From Hofstenia miamia (taxonomy: Eukaryota; Xenacoelomorpha; Acoela): a stretch of 64,000 nucleotides of DNA. The position numbers and the translations under genes were made by a program. The notes under the pieces were generated by a model that saw only the letters and a list, made by a program, of their open reading frames with translations, did not search any database and was not told the DNA's origin. Numbering within the stretch: position 1 is the stretch's first letter; every line of letters starts with the position of its first letter. Positions 12,027 to 23,100 of the stretch are shown here, piece after piece. The DNA is taken from the NCBI GenBank assembly GCA_004352715.1, contig SCFE01000051.1, forward strand, positions 716,095 through 780,094, read 5' to 3'.

Positions 12027-13071
12027 GGTTTACAATGCAATTCAAAATTGTTCATGGGTTAAAGTAATAGGCATATATAAATGAGTTGCGTCAATATGTT
12101 TAAAGTCATGTGTGGAAGAATTATATATATATCGTTTGTATTAATTTTTTTAAATGTCAGTATAAATATAAGGCATCTACTTTTTTAAAAACACCACGGA
12201 ATCGTTATTGTTTCACTGAGAGGATAAATGATTCATATTTAGTTTTGTATGTGTTTTATGTTACTATTCAATTTGTCAAGTGCAGCGCAGAAGGGCTCAA
12301 CTTTCGCTTGCTTGTCTTTGCTGCAGACATTTAGCATTTGAATTATAATTCTCACTGAGGGGACATCTAAAATAGCTAATATACAATAAATGAAATTGTT
12401 GTTCAGTAAGTATGTCGCTTCGTTTTTATATAGGGCACTAAATGTAAAACTTTACGCGATAATGTTTAATAGGTTAATTCAGGCTATTGTGCCCCAGTTT
12501 ATTTTTGGGTTTTCCGTTACTGCCGTGAAGGCTTCCTCCGACTGGTATAATTTTGCTATTTCAATTTAGTATATTAAGCCTATGTAACAACTTCTTTTTA
12601 TCAAAAACCACATGACACACTAAGACAGTAAATGTAATAAAGTCCAAATTTCGACTACATTGTGCTTAAATTACAATGTACTAAATTGTACCTAAATACT
12701 ATTGCAAGCAAATTTGAACAACCTATTAAGCATTCAATTGCTTAAATGATTTTTTTCAATTTTTGATGTTAAATTTTTTTCTGAGTCTACAAACTTTGAA
12801 AATGCAATCAGCCCAGCTTCGTCTTGTTAACTTTGAGATGCGTCGTATAAGCCCAAAAACTCACACGCACAAAATTCTGTTTCACTGTATGCATAGATAG
12901 GCTTAATAACATATTTTCCGATCCTAAGTTTTTTTGCAGACCTGTACTCTTTAATTTCCAAAAATTTGATTGCATAAAGCACTTCTTTATTTTAGGCGAA
13001 GGCTGCTACTGGAAAAGTCTCACATGCTAGCTGGTCAAAAACCTACAAAGAAATTGTTTGTGAACACTTAA
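11383..13071. repeat. 1.69-kb duplicated block, copy 1
   Basis: This block is almost identical to 16194-17882, offset by 4811 bases. The first ~150 bases differ at several positions and the rest appears identical. It includes the right part of the hAT at 10914-12026 and its target duplication, so the copying happened after that insertion. Similarity to the sequence downstream continues at a much lower level. Confidence 0.9.
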
Positions 13072-13133
13072 CTTTGTATGATCTTTTACAAGAGCAACGA
13101 ATTGAATGCTTTTCCAAGTTGATCTTTATATGA
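12996..13133 (+). CDS. Possible terminal coding exon, copy 1
   Basis: A pyrimidine-rich tract ending TTTTAG at 12995 is followed by 45 open codons: AKAATGKVSHASWSKTYKEI, then VCEHLTLYDLL and a tail ending FSKLIFI, then TGA at 13131. The duplicate at 17807-17941 keeps the frame to the same stop, even though base changes and a 3-base length difference separate them in the second half. The exon is phase 0 and so compatible with the donor at 8429, but the link over 4.5 kb is speculation. I recognise no domain. Frame conservation across an indel is modest support, since chance alone gives one in three. Confidence 0.3.
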   Translation, partial: AKAATGKVSHASWSKTYKEIVCEHLTLYDLLQEQRIECFSKLIFI

Positions 13134-13186
13134 TTATCTATAATTTTCCAAATAAATCAAATATAGAAATAAAAAACTTATACTAT

Positions 13187-15137
13187 TGTAAAAAATTGTC
13201 ACCTTCTGGACATATTTTTTGTTCTTACTCTATTACTAATTTAATGTAATAAAATGGATGAACCTGTTAGAGTAATTAAAATTAATCTTAAAAATAAGGG
13301 TAAGAGCATATAGTGTGACCTATGAAACTTTTGTTTTTTAGAAAAAATATCTTGGAATTTTATGCAAATATAAGAAGTGAATTACTTATATTCAAATAAT
13401 TAAAAATGTACACTTTAAAACCAAGGCAATCATTTTTTGTCTAAATATGAGAAATTTAATATTTAAAAAAAAATATTCAAATATTTGTTAACAATGCAAA
13501 TAGGGGAAAATCAGTCTCTTCATTTCTTGTGACCATACAAGAGTTTCTCAATGTTCTTGGAATCCTATGGCTGCAATCTTTTAAAGCATTGAATCATTAC
13601 AATTGATATTAATCAAATTTCGTTCGATAGAAGTATGGGTTAAGTGTCTAAATAATTTTGCTTATTATAAAATATCACTAAATTGTGATGCTTTAATTAC
13701 AACCAATTTTTTAGAATAAATATATAAAATATTTAAGTTATGCTATGTTTTTGAAATTTTGAGATTTAGTCTTCTAACTTCGCATAAATTATTCCTAAAT
13801 ATTACAAAAGAAGCAATTGTTATACTATAAAAAAAGGTTTTTCATAGAAGAAAATAATATATAAAATAGAAGAAATTAAATTTCTCTTTTCATAATAAGA
13901 AATTGGTATCTTAAAAAAACAAGAGATTTTTCTATGGGTGTATTGATCTGCAAAAAAGAATTTATATATTAAAATCAAGAAACCTTTTGTATTCAAATAA
14001 ACAAATTTATTAAAGTTGTCTGGGAGAATTTTCTGATCAATGCATAAGTTCACCAAAAATACTGAATCATCACTTTTTAGCAACAAACGATGGATTGCAT
14101 ATCTGTAGAAGTCCATGCATGTTTGGAAGGAAGTATTTAAATGAAATGGTGGAAAGTATTTTTTATACTATTGTAAAAAATTGTCACCTTCTGGACATAT
14201 TTTTTACTTGTAAAATTATCTCTAATTTAATGTAATAAAATGGATGAACCTGTTAGAGTAATTAAAATTAATCTTAAAAATAACTTTAAGGGCATCTAAA
14301 GTGACCTATGAAACTTTTGTTTTTTAGAAAAATAATTTGGAATTTTATGCAATTACTTATATTCAAATAATTAAAAATGTACACTTTAAAACCAAGGCAA
14401 TCATTTTTTGTCTAAATATGAGAAATTTAATATTTAAAAAAAAATATTCAAATATTTGTTAACAATGCAAATAGGGGAAAATCAGTCTCTTCATTTCTTG
14501 TGACCATACAAGAGTTTCTCAATGTTCTTGGAATCCTATGGCTGCAATCTTTTAAAGCATTGAATCATTACAATTGATATTAATCAAATTTCGTTCGATA
14601 GAAGTATGGGTTAAGTGTCTAAATAATTTTGCTTATTATAAAATATCACTAAATTGTGATGCTTTAATTACAACCAATTTTTTAGAATAAATATATAAAA
14701 TATTTAAGTTATGCTATGTTTTTGAAATTTTGAGATTTAGTCTTCTAACTTCGCATAAATTATTCCTAAATATTACAAAAGAAGCAATTGTTATACTATA
14801 AAAAAAGGTTTTTCATAGAAGAAAATAATATATAAAATAGAAGAAATTAAATTTCTCTTTTCATAATAAGAAATTGGTATCTTAAAAAAACAAGAGATTT
14901 TTCTATGGGTGTATTGATCTGCAAAAAAGAATTTATATATTAAAATCAAGAAACCTTTTGTATTCAAATAAACAAATTTATTAAAGTTGTCTGGGAGAAT
15001 TTTCTGATCAATGCATAAGTTCACCAAAAATACTGAATCATCACTTTTTAGCAACAAACGATGGATTGCATATCTGTAGAAGTCCATGCATGTTTGGAAG
15101 GAAGTATTTAAATGAAATGGTGGAAAGTATTTTTATA
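13187..15137. repeat. Two tandem copies of a ~0.97-kb unit
   Basis: The unit at about 13187-14162 is repeated at about 14163-15137. From 13381 (14352 in the second copy) the two read the same, with an offset of 971 bases. The first ~190 bases differ by small indels. A 98-residue minus-strand frame is duplicated along with the unit (13820-14116 and 14791-15087), but nothing else suggests it is a gene. A more diverged third copy of the unit's start lies at about 17985-18220. Confidence 0.9.
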
Positions 15138-15433
15138 TTATTTCTGTTCAAACGAAGGAATAAATAGTAGTCTGTTGTTGAGATGTGCAGGACCGTCTAG
15201 TCTTTTTGCATTTACATTGCTGCTTTCTTCAACACTTTGTTTAGAAAAATAGGGAAAATATTTAGGGAACTGGGTCAACAATGAAGGATTTGGTAGCATT
15301 GAATTAAGAACATTGCTACTCATTTTTGCTAATTTTAGTAAAATATAAATATTTGAAGTTGTTTTCGCACCGATTTGACAAACATGACCGGTTGTTGTCA
15401 TCGCTCATTCTTTCAATGAATAGGTTTATAATA

Positions 15434-15535
15434 ATGATGATCATAGGCGTATTGTTTTCATTTCTTTTATGCCTGTTTCTGATTTTGATTTTGTTTTCTA
15501 TCATTTATGCGGTAAATTTTTGTAATGTTAGTTAG
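15434..15535 (+). pseudogene. Third, diverged copy of the signal-peptide exon region
   Basis: The hydrophobic frame MMIIGVLFSFLLCLFLILIL, continuing to a stop at 15533-15535, aligns in nucleotides with 8866-8967, most clearly over the shared segment around TTTTTGTAATGTTAGTTAGC. It has no clear donor and lacks the MKLL start of the other two copies. It is a duplicate that has decayed or changed. Confidence 0.35.
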
Positions 15536-15569
15536 CTACAATTACTAGATAAATGGATGAAACTAAGAT

Positions 15570-16110
15570 AGATAGTTCGAATTTAGTTTTGCATTTGTTT
15601 TATGTTACTATTCAATTATTGAAGTGCAGCGCAGAAGGACGCAAACTTCATTTTCCTTTTCTTTCCTGCATGTATTTTCTCTTAGCAAAGGTTTAGCATT
15701 CGAGTTCCCATTCTCAATGAGCTGGCATCTGAAATTGCAAATATACAACAAATGCTAGATATTTTCATTAACAAGAGCGTTCAGAGATATTGTGAAATAA
15801 TTGTTTCATAAATGTGTAACTTCGTTGTTATATAGGTCATTAAATGTAAAACTTTACGCGATAATGTTAAGGGGTTAATACAGGCTATTGGGCCCTAGTC
15901 TATTTTTGCGTTTTTCGTTATTGAAAAGGTTTCGCAAGCTGGTAAAATTTTGTTATTTCAATTGTGTATGAAGTTTATCTAACACTCTTTTTATCAAAGA
16001 CTAAATGACACACTTAAACAGTAAATATGTATTAATGAACTGAGAATTAAGTCCGCAAATCGATTGCAGTGTGTTTAAATTACCTTTAAAATATATTGCA
16101 TTAGATCGTA
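15570..16110. repeat. Older diverged copy of the 12.2-12.7 kb segment
   Basis: Several stretches match 12230-12700 with many substitutions, for example around GTGCAGCGCAGAAGG and around AAACTTTACGCGATAATGTT. This shows the region was duplicated at least twice at different times. Confidence 0.75.
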
Positions 16111-16111
16111 C

Positions 16112-16192
16112 CAGACTTGTAAACGAGCCGTAATTTCTAAGCTCGACTCGGCTCGTTTAAATTTTGAGTAAGTTCGGCTCGCAACAGAAAAT
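16112..16192. mobile_element. hAT-type element end, cut by a single N
   Basis: The run CAGACTTGTAAACGAGCCG followed by repeated CTCG words resembles the subterminal region of the hAT MITE at 36451-36661. It stops at an isolated N at 16193, after which the second copy of the 1.69-kb block starts abruptly. The right end is missing. Confidence 0.5.
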
Positions 16193-16193
16193 N

Positions 16194-17882
16194 AAATACT
16201 ACGAGAGGACCGCGGAAATCTTACCGCAGGATTGTTCAATGATTTATAGTGTCGAGGCGACAATGGTGATTGAAATTTTAAACTAGAACTGCAATTTAGC
16301 CTCCAAATCACTTATAATTGATGACAATCAACGTGTAACTTTCAAAATTAGATTTTTTACTTAACAATCACAAGAAAATTTCACTTAATTTACAAAAATG
16401 GATGTATAGAAATAACATTAAAATAGAAATAAATATAAATAAATATTGAAGTAAATAGTCAATTTAGTAAATTCAGATGTAAATTTTTGTATTTGGCTAA
16501 CCTATATTGATCAGTTTCAAAACCTTTAAACTGACCATCTGTAATAAACTGTAATACACTGATTCAATTCATCATTTTGTCAAGATTTTTCTTATAAATT
16601 TTTCACACTACTAATATGAACTTCAAGATAATGAAGCGACATAACGTCAATTGAATTGTGAGCATTGCTAATTATTTCTGGAAATAAAATGTATTTATAT
16701 TACTTGGTAAATTTTTTAGATAATGATGTATATCCTTGAAATTAAAGTTATATGCAACATATGCAATACAAACATATAAATTTTATAATTATATCATATT
16801 CCGCTTCCCCCATTAATATGTGCACTGCACGCCACTGGGTTTACAATGCAATTCAAAATTGTTCATGGGTTAAAGTAATAGGCATATATAAATGAGTTGC
16901 GTCAATATGTTTAAAGTCATGTGTGGAAGAATTATATATATATCGTTTGTATTAATTTTTTTAAATGTCAGTATAAATATAAGGCATCTACTTTTTTAAA
17001 AACACCACGGAATCGTTATTGTTTCACTGAGAGGATAAATGATTCATATTTAGTTTTGTATGTGTTTTATGTTACTATTCAATTTGTCAAGTGCAGCGCA
17101 GAAGGGCTCAACTTTCGCTTGCTTGTCTTTGCTGCAGACATTTAGCATTTGAATTATAATTCTCACTGAGGGGACATCTAAAATAGCTAATATACAATAA
17201 ATGAAATTGTTGTTCAGTAAGTATGTCGCTTCGTTTTTATATAGGGCACTAAATGTAAAACTTTACGCGATAATGTTTAATAGGTTAATTCAGGCTATTG
17301 TGCCCCAGTTTATTTTTGGGTTTTCCGTTACTGCCGTGAAGGCTTCCTCCGACTGGTATAATTTTGCTATTTCAATTTAGTATATTAAGCCTATGTAACA
17401 ACTTCTTTTTATCAAAAACCACATGACACACTAAGACAGTAAATGTAATAAAGTCCAAATTTCGACTACATTGTGCTTAAATTACAATGTACTAAATTGT
17501 ACCTAAATACTATTGCAAGCAAATTTGAACAACCTATTAAGCATTCAATTGCTTAAATGATTTTTTTCAATTTTTGATGTTAAATTTTTTTCTGAGTCTA
17601 CAAACTTTGAAAATGCAATCAGCCCAGCTTCGTCTTGTTAACTTTGAGATGCGTCGTATAAGCCCAAAAACTCACACGCACAAAATTCTGTTTCACTGTA
17701 TGCATAGATAGGCTTAATAACATATTTTCCGATCCTAAGTTTTTTTGCAGACCTGTACTCTTTAATTTCCAAAAATTTGATTGCATAAAGCACTTCTTTA
17801 TTTTAGGCGAAGGCTGCTACTGGAAAAGTCTCACATGCTAGCTGGTCAAAAACCTACAAAGAAATTGTTTGTGAACACTTAA
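16194..17882. repeat. 1.69-kb duplicated block, copy 2
   Basis: Near-identical to 11383-13071. It begins directly after a lone N at 16193, in the middle of the hAT element that copy 1 holds whole. A true duplication is possible, but the start at an N also fits two overlapping allelic contigs placed end to end. Confidence 0.9.
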
Positions 17883-17941
17883 GTTTGTATGCTTTTTTAG
17901 AGCAAGCAATTGAATGCTTTTCCAAGTTGATCTTTATATGA
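17807..17941 (+). CDS. Possible terminal coding exon, copy 2
   Basis: Duplicate of the candidate exon at 12996. After TTTTAG it encodes AKAATGKVSHASWSKTYKEI, then VCEHLSLYAFLEQAIECF and SKLIFI, with TGA at 17939. Compared with copy 1 it is one codon shorter, and the frame is kept through the diverged part. Confidence 0.3.
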   Translation, partial: AKAATGKVSHASWSKTYKEIVCEHLSLYAFLEQAIECFSKLIFI

Positions 17942-17984
17942 TTATCTATATTTTTTCAAATAAATCACATGTAGTAATAAAAAA

Positions 17985-18975
17985 CTTATAAACATATAAG
18001 AAATGGTAACCTTCAAGACACATTTTTTGTTCTTACTCTATTACTTCTAACATAATCAAATAGCCGAGCCTGTTAACGAAATTAAAATTAATCTTAAATA
18101 TGGGTAAGAGCATATAGTGTGACCTATGCAGCCCTGGTTTAGAAAAAATATCTTGGAATTTTATACAAATTTAAGAAGTGAATTTCTTATATTCAAACAA
18201 TTTTTCTCTTATCAAGAGAATTCCATCTTGAAACATTACTTTTGCGTAGTTTCTCTTTTGAAACTAAGCGAATACTTTCTAGATTAAAATACATTAAATT
18301 TAACACTTAGAAAAAAATTTTTTAAACTATCTTTTGAAATAGTACATTAGAAATATACATCTTAAAGGGGATAACTTTTAGTCTAAAATATAAAAAATTT
18401 AATACTTCTAAAAAAATTTTTTTAAATGTTTCTTAACAAAGCAAATAGTGTAAACTCAATCAAATTACATTTGCTCAATTTACTACTTGGATGCACAATG
18501 CTTAGGTTTATTATCTCCCAGCTGATCGTTAGTATTACTCATATGCAAATTCATTTATGCAGTTTTCTTAACCATGTTTTCCTTTAGTGCTTGCACACAG
18601 TTGTTAATTTCACTTTGCGCTATAGATGTTACTGAAATTATTTTAATGCCCTCACACACACTAATTAAGTCGATGCTACAATAGATTATTGAAATGCTAC
18701 CCTGTTGATTCAGATCAGAATTGTGGGGATGAATTTACTTTCCTTAAAAATGACTTTTTGTCATCACTTGAAGTTTCATTAAAAAGTTCCACAAAAAAAT
18801 AATGCAATATTTAATTTCAACACCCATGGCACTTACTACCTTTCACAAACGCTGCTGTTTCTCTTAGGCTATTACCAGTAAAAGTATGTGGAGAAGAACG
18901 CTATTTTTCAAGGGTTGAAATAATTAAAAACAACAAGATATCCATGAATCAGCAAATGCTTCATCTAAATCTCAT
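17985..18975. other. Diverged repeat copy, then spacer
   Basis: The first ~240 bases are a diverged copy of the start of the 0.97-kb tandem unit. The rest shows no gene. Confidence 0.5.
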
Positions 18976-19265
18976 TCAAATGACATCAAATTTGATGATA
19001 AAATAAATTGCATACAGCATGGTGATGATACTCTATTATATACAACAAATATGTAGATTTACACAATGTATTAAACAGAGCTATCTTATATTTTGATAAG
19101 AATAAAATGAAGCTTAATATTGAAAAAACAATGTTCATGGTTCCAAACTAATCAAATGATGAAAAACTATGCCTGCAAGTAAACAATAAAATCATTGAAG
19201 AAAATAAAATTTTATCCCTAGGTAATATTTTTGATAGTAAATGATATTAAAAACATATATTCTGC
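18976..19265 (+). pseudogene. Decayed LINE reverse transcriptase fragment
   Basis: Around 19024-19050 the sequence encodes DDTLLYTTN, matching the catalytic ADDTLIYTTN of the LINE at 48.6-51.3 kb. About 60 bases later comes LNIEKTMFMV, matching its LNIEKTTFM block. Frames are broken by stops and indels. It is a short old relic of the same LINE family. Confidence 0.6.
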
Positions 19266-19435
19266 CTCAGAATTTATATTCATCATGTCTGCTGTTCATG
19301 CATGTATGGGATAATTTTTATCAACATTTCTAATCCAAATGAGCTATAATCTTGAACCTTAAAATAAAAACATGATAATTGTCTAAACTAAACTAAATTT
19401 ACAACATAAAATATCACTACCAACTGTATTTCTTT

Positions 19436-19812
19436 CGTCTTTATATGTTCTCATCTTTGTATTTCATAAAAACGTATATTTCTTATGTATACATATATAT
19501 ATTTTTTGATATATCCATCGTCTTTATATGTTCTCATCTTTGTATTTCATAAAAACGTATATTTCTTATGTATACATATATATATTTTTTGATATATCCA
19601 TCGTCTTTATATGTTCTCATCTTTGTATTTCATACAAACATATATTTCTTATATATACATATATATTTATGTTCGATATGGCATTAATCTTAGTATATTC
19701 TAATTTATGCATTTCATAAAAACATATATTTCGTATGTATACATATATATTTAGAATTGGTATATCTTTTGTCTTTATATGTTCTCATCTTTGTTTTTCG
19801 TAAAAACGTATA
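19436..19812. repeat. 83-bp minisatellite, about 4.5 copies
   Basis: A unit containing TTTATATGTTCTCATCTTTG and TATTTCTTATGTATACATAT repeats with a period of about 83 bases (starts near 19438, 19520 and 19603), then twice more with divergence. No coding role is evident. Confidence 0.85.
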
Positions 19813-20155
19813 TACTTTAATAGAAAATGTGACTTATTGTAGCACAATAAAACAAACAGTGACATAGAACGTCTATAATTGTGTTCCTAGTTAGTTTCAG
19901 ACAAGGTATGAGCCATGGTTTCAGATAATGTTGCTTAAAAAACAAAAGATGACCATATAACATTTTGCTTGCCTTAGTTACTATAAATGAATTTAGTGAT
20001 ATGAAAGAACAATAATACAAATATTTTACAAACCCAGAAATTTTCAAATTTAGATACTACTGGATAGACTAATATAATACACTGCATCATAGTATAAAAT
20101 TTAGCATAGGACGAATGCAAAGAAAGCCATGACTAAGTACAAAACATTAAAGGTA

Positions 20156-20161
20156 TTTATT
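20156..20161 (-). terminator. Polyadenylation signal AATAAA of the zinc-finger gene
   Basis: AATAAA on the minus strand lies about 28 bases past the stop codon of the zinc-finger gene, a normal place for a short 3' UTR. Confidence 0.6.
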
Positions 20162-20188
20162 CTGAAAAAATACATTTAGCCAATTAAA

Positions 20189-23100
20189 TCAGTGAAAAAA
20201 GCTTCTTTTCTTGAAAGTAACATTGAATGCATACCAAAGTTTTTTGTCATTCCTTAAATTCTTTGACTCAAAGAAGTCATAAAATGAGTACAGACATTCT
20301 CTAAAGTGTTTAAGATCAGTGTACTTTCTGATTGTTCTGCAGTGTGCGCAGATATAAACATTTCCGGAATGAATGTCCTCAAAAGCATGGTCAATAGCAA
20401 CCTCTATAGATTTGCATCGCACAGTGCGTAGCCCATGATGATATTTGTTGTTCTGATCGCGAGGCATTCCTGTTCTCTGGCATGGAATGCAGTCTATATA
20501 AGAATTAAGAAACGATTTGTCTTGCTTTTCGATTTTATGCAGTCTTGTGTATTTCACCAAGGCATCAGGAACTAATTTCCCAGGATGAGCTGTAATGATG
20601 TGTTGTAACCATTTTTCTCTGCTTGGATAATGGGTGTCATACTTAATGTGGGAATTCTGCTGCTTGTTCAACAAACAGATTATACAAGCATGAACTATTT
20701 TAGTGTGGTTTTCAATAACATGTCGAAATATAAGATTCACATCGTCTTTCATTAACCTACAAGATTCTGGGCAAGTTTGAAAGTCTTTTATTCTATGACA
20801 AAACTTAAGATGATCAGAAAAATTTCCCCTTCGCGATGATAACCACCTTCCACAGATATCACAATGATCAGTAAGGCAGTGACAATCTAAATATTATGAT
20901 CTGAAGATAAGATATTCTTAATTCAGATAAATATTTACAATTAAAAACTGATACTTTATCTGAATAGCGTCAAAGATATACAATAAATCTAACATGCTAG
21001 GGATAAACCAGAGTTGGAATCGGTTCGACCCGACCGGCCGGTTGGCATGGCGGTGAACCGGTAGCGGTCGGGTCAGGATTTTCATAATGCCAGCTGACAT
21101 TATTTACTTGGCCTACTAGTGAGCACTGCAATTAAACCCGAAGCCTATTGTCATTCTTTCAATACAGTAGTCGTAAGATAATAGTTTGCGATTAAATTTG
21201 TTGCAAACTACCAATGATTAAATGTAGATAAAAATATCAAGATGGCGTTTCAAACATATAAACGTTTGGCTAGGTAACTTTCGTTAGTCGTGAAAGAAAA
21301 AATATCATGAAGTTTTCAAACAATGTATGCACATAATACCGAAAAGGTTGACATCGTTTTGAAAGTCCTTTTCATTTTAAATAGTAAATGAAAATGCGAA
21401 GACAAAATTGCACAATGATTTGTCCCACTCACCGGCCAATAGTGGCAGGCACGTACCTAGCAATTTATAAGGGGGGTCGGATTTTTCTGAAAAGGGCATT
21501 TCTATTCTTTTTTTACAAAAAATGAAAAAGTTATTTTTCTAGTGATGTGTATATTAACAATCATGTTTCAGTAATGTAATAAATGTAATATAAAATATGA
21601 AAATTTTATAACACCACGCACGTGGAATAACAAATATGGTTTACCATATTTGTTTACCATATAAAATACACTAAATGTAACAAGAATATAATTATAAAAT
21701 GTAATCAGAATTAATTTAACCATTTATTAGGGCTGTAACTTTAATTCCAAAAAGGGCAGGTCATCTAAAAGGGGGGTAGTTCGCACCCAACGACCCAATA
21801 GGTACGCACCTGAGTGGTCTGTTAAAGCATGATTTTTAGCGCTTTTTGCGACTCAATCATTTTTGGTTGCCCACATCTCTGTGTTTAAATTTTGTCAAAG
21901 TTTGCAACATAACTGTTTAATGTCTTCAAATTGTTTTTGTAATATAACTAATAATACTTCTACTATATTGAACATGAGTTTTATATATTGGATTAGTGAT
22001 ATACTAGAATTTGCTTTTGCAATTTAATTGCATCTATATACAGGACCGAATTATGATCACTACCGCAAAATCCCGACTGAAATTTTCAATTTATTGGCTC
22101 CAATCAGCATTGCCTATAAACTAGTCCTACCAACCGGCTAGGGATTTCTTGATGCAGATAATATTTAGATTTTACCAAAATGTATAATCCTGCAAATTCC
22201 ATCGCACATTGTTCTACATTGAATTTTTTGTAATATAGTCTTTTAAGTTCTTTAAATCTAAATCATTGCAATTTCCGCACCTCAGCCTAATTGCCCTCAA
22301 AATATTTGTGATACCCTCCTGAAACTGAGTTTGAGCTCAACTTCTCTATGGCAGCACAGTTTAATGAAAATCGCACTCTTTTAAAAGGAGAGGCTGTTGA
22401 AGCACATATGGCATTGAAAGAAGCAAGACTTTACAAACTCTAAATCTCTTCTGAGAAGTTGCATACTTTGCAAATATGAATATTATTTAGAATCTTTTCA
22501 ATTAGATATGACAAAGTATCCTCATGGAATCTCAAATATCAAATTCTGGGAGCCGGTTGAAGCTAATCGAAATTCGGGAAAAACAGGCTGTTGATCGGCC
22601 AGTTACAGCCGGTTCAGTCGGGTCGGCAAAAATCTTGAGCGGTTTCAATTCTGGGAGAAACTACTAAGAGATTTCAAGAAAGGTTTTTGAATAAACTTCT
22701 TGTAAAATTTGTATCATAGCAATGATTGACCTGAAATATATTTTGCTTAAGGTAAACTTTTGTTTGCTTCTTCAAAGCTCTTAGGTTTTCGATGCTCTTT
22801 AATATCTCTTTAGGTAATGAATGCCATGTTCTGATAGCGGCATTACTATTATTAATCTTATTGTCCAAGGTATAACACTGCCTTAAATAAAATATAAATT
22901 TGTCGAAAATTTCAAAAAATATTAAACTACTATTATTTTTGGTGAAATAATTTTTCTGAGCAAATTGTGCTTATTTTTTCAATGAATTTTGTAATTCAAT
23001 TAAAATTTTATAAAAATTATTTTGACGGAATTTGTTATACATCTGAAATGCTTACTTATATAGTGAAAGTACACATCGATTTCATTTTCGAACTTTTCTT

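Larger units (their letters stand above)
20901..22880 (-). mobile_element. LINE 3' fragment inside intron 3, split by a hAT
   Basis: Both parts match the 3' end of the minus-strand LINE at 41.4-43.2 kb. The part at 20901-21008 shares its GATAAGATA-type tail and the stretch around TGAATAGCGTCA. The part at 22661-22880 shares the final coding region (INNSNAAIRTWHSLPKEI here, INVAIRTWNSLPKEI there) and the 3' UTR around TTTGCTTAAGG. The two halves join cleanly if the hAT at 21009-22653 is removed. The LINE lies in the same orientation as the host gene, and its tail ends within ~15-20 bases of the exon 4 acceptor. Confidence 0.8.

Noticed and set aside
13820-15087. Identical 98-residue minus-strand frames at 13820 and 14791
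   Set aside because: The identity comes from the tandem duplication; there is no motif, splice site or independent conservation.
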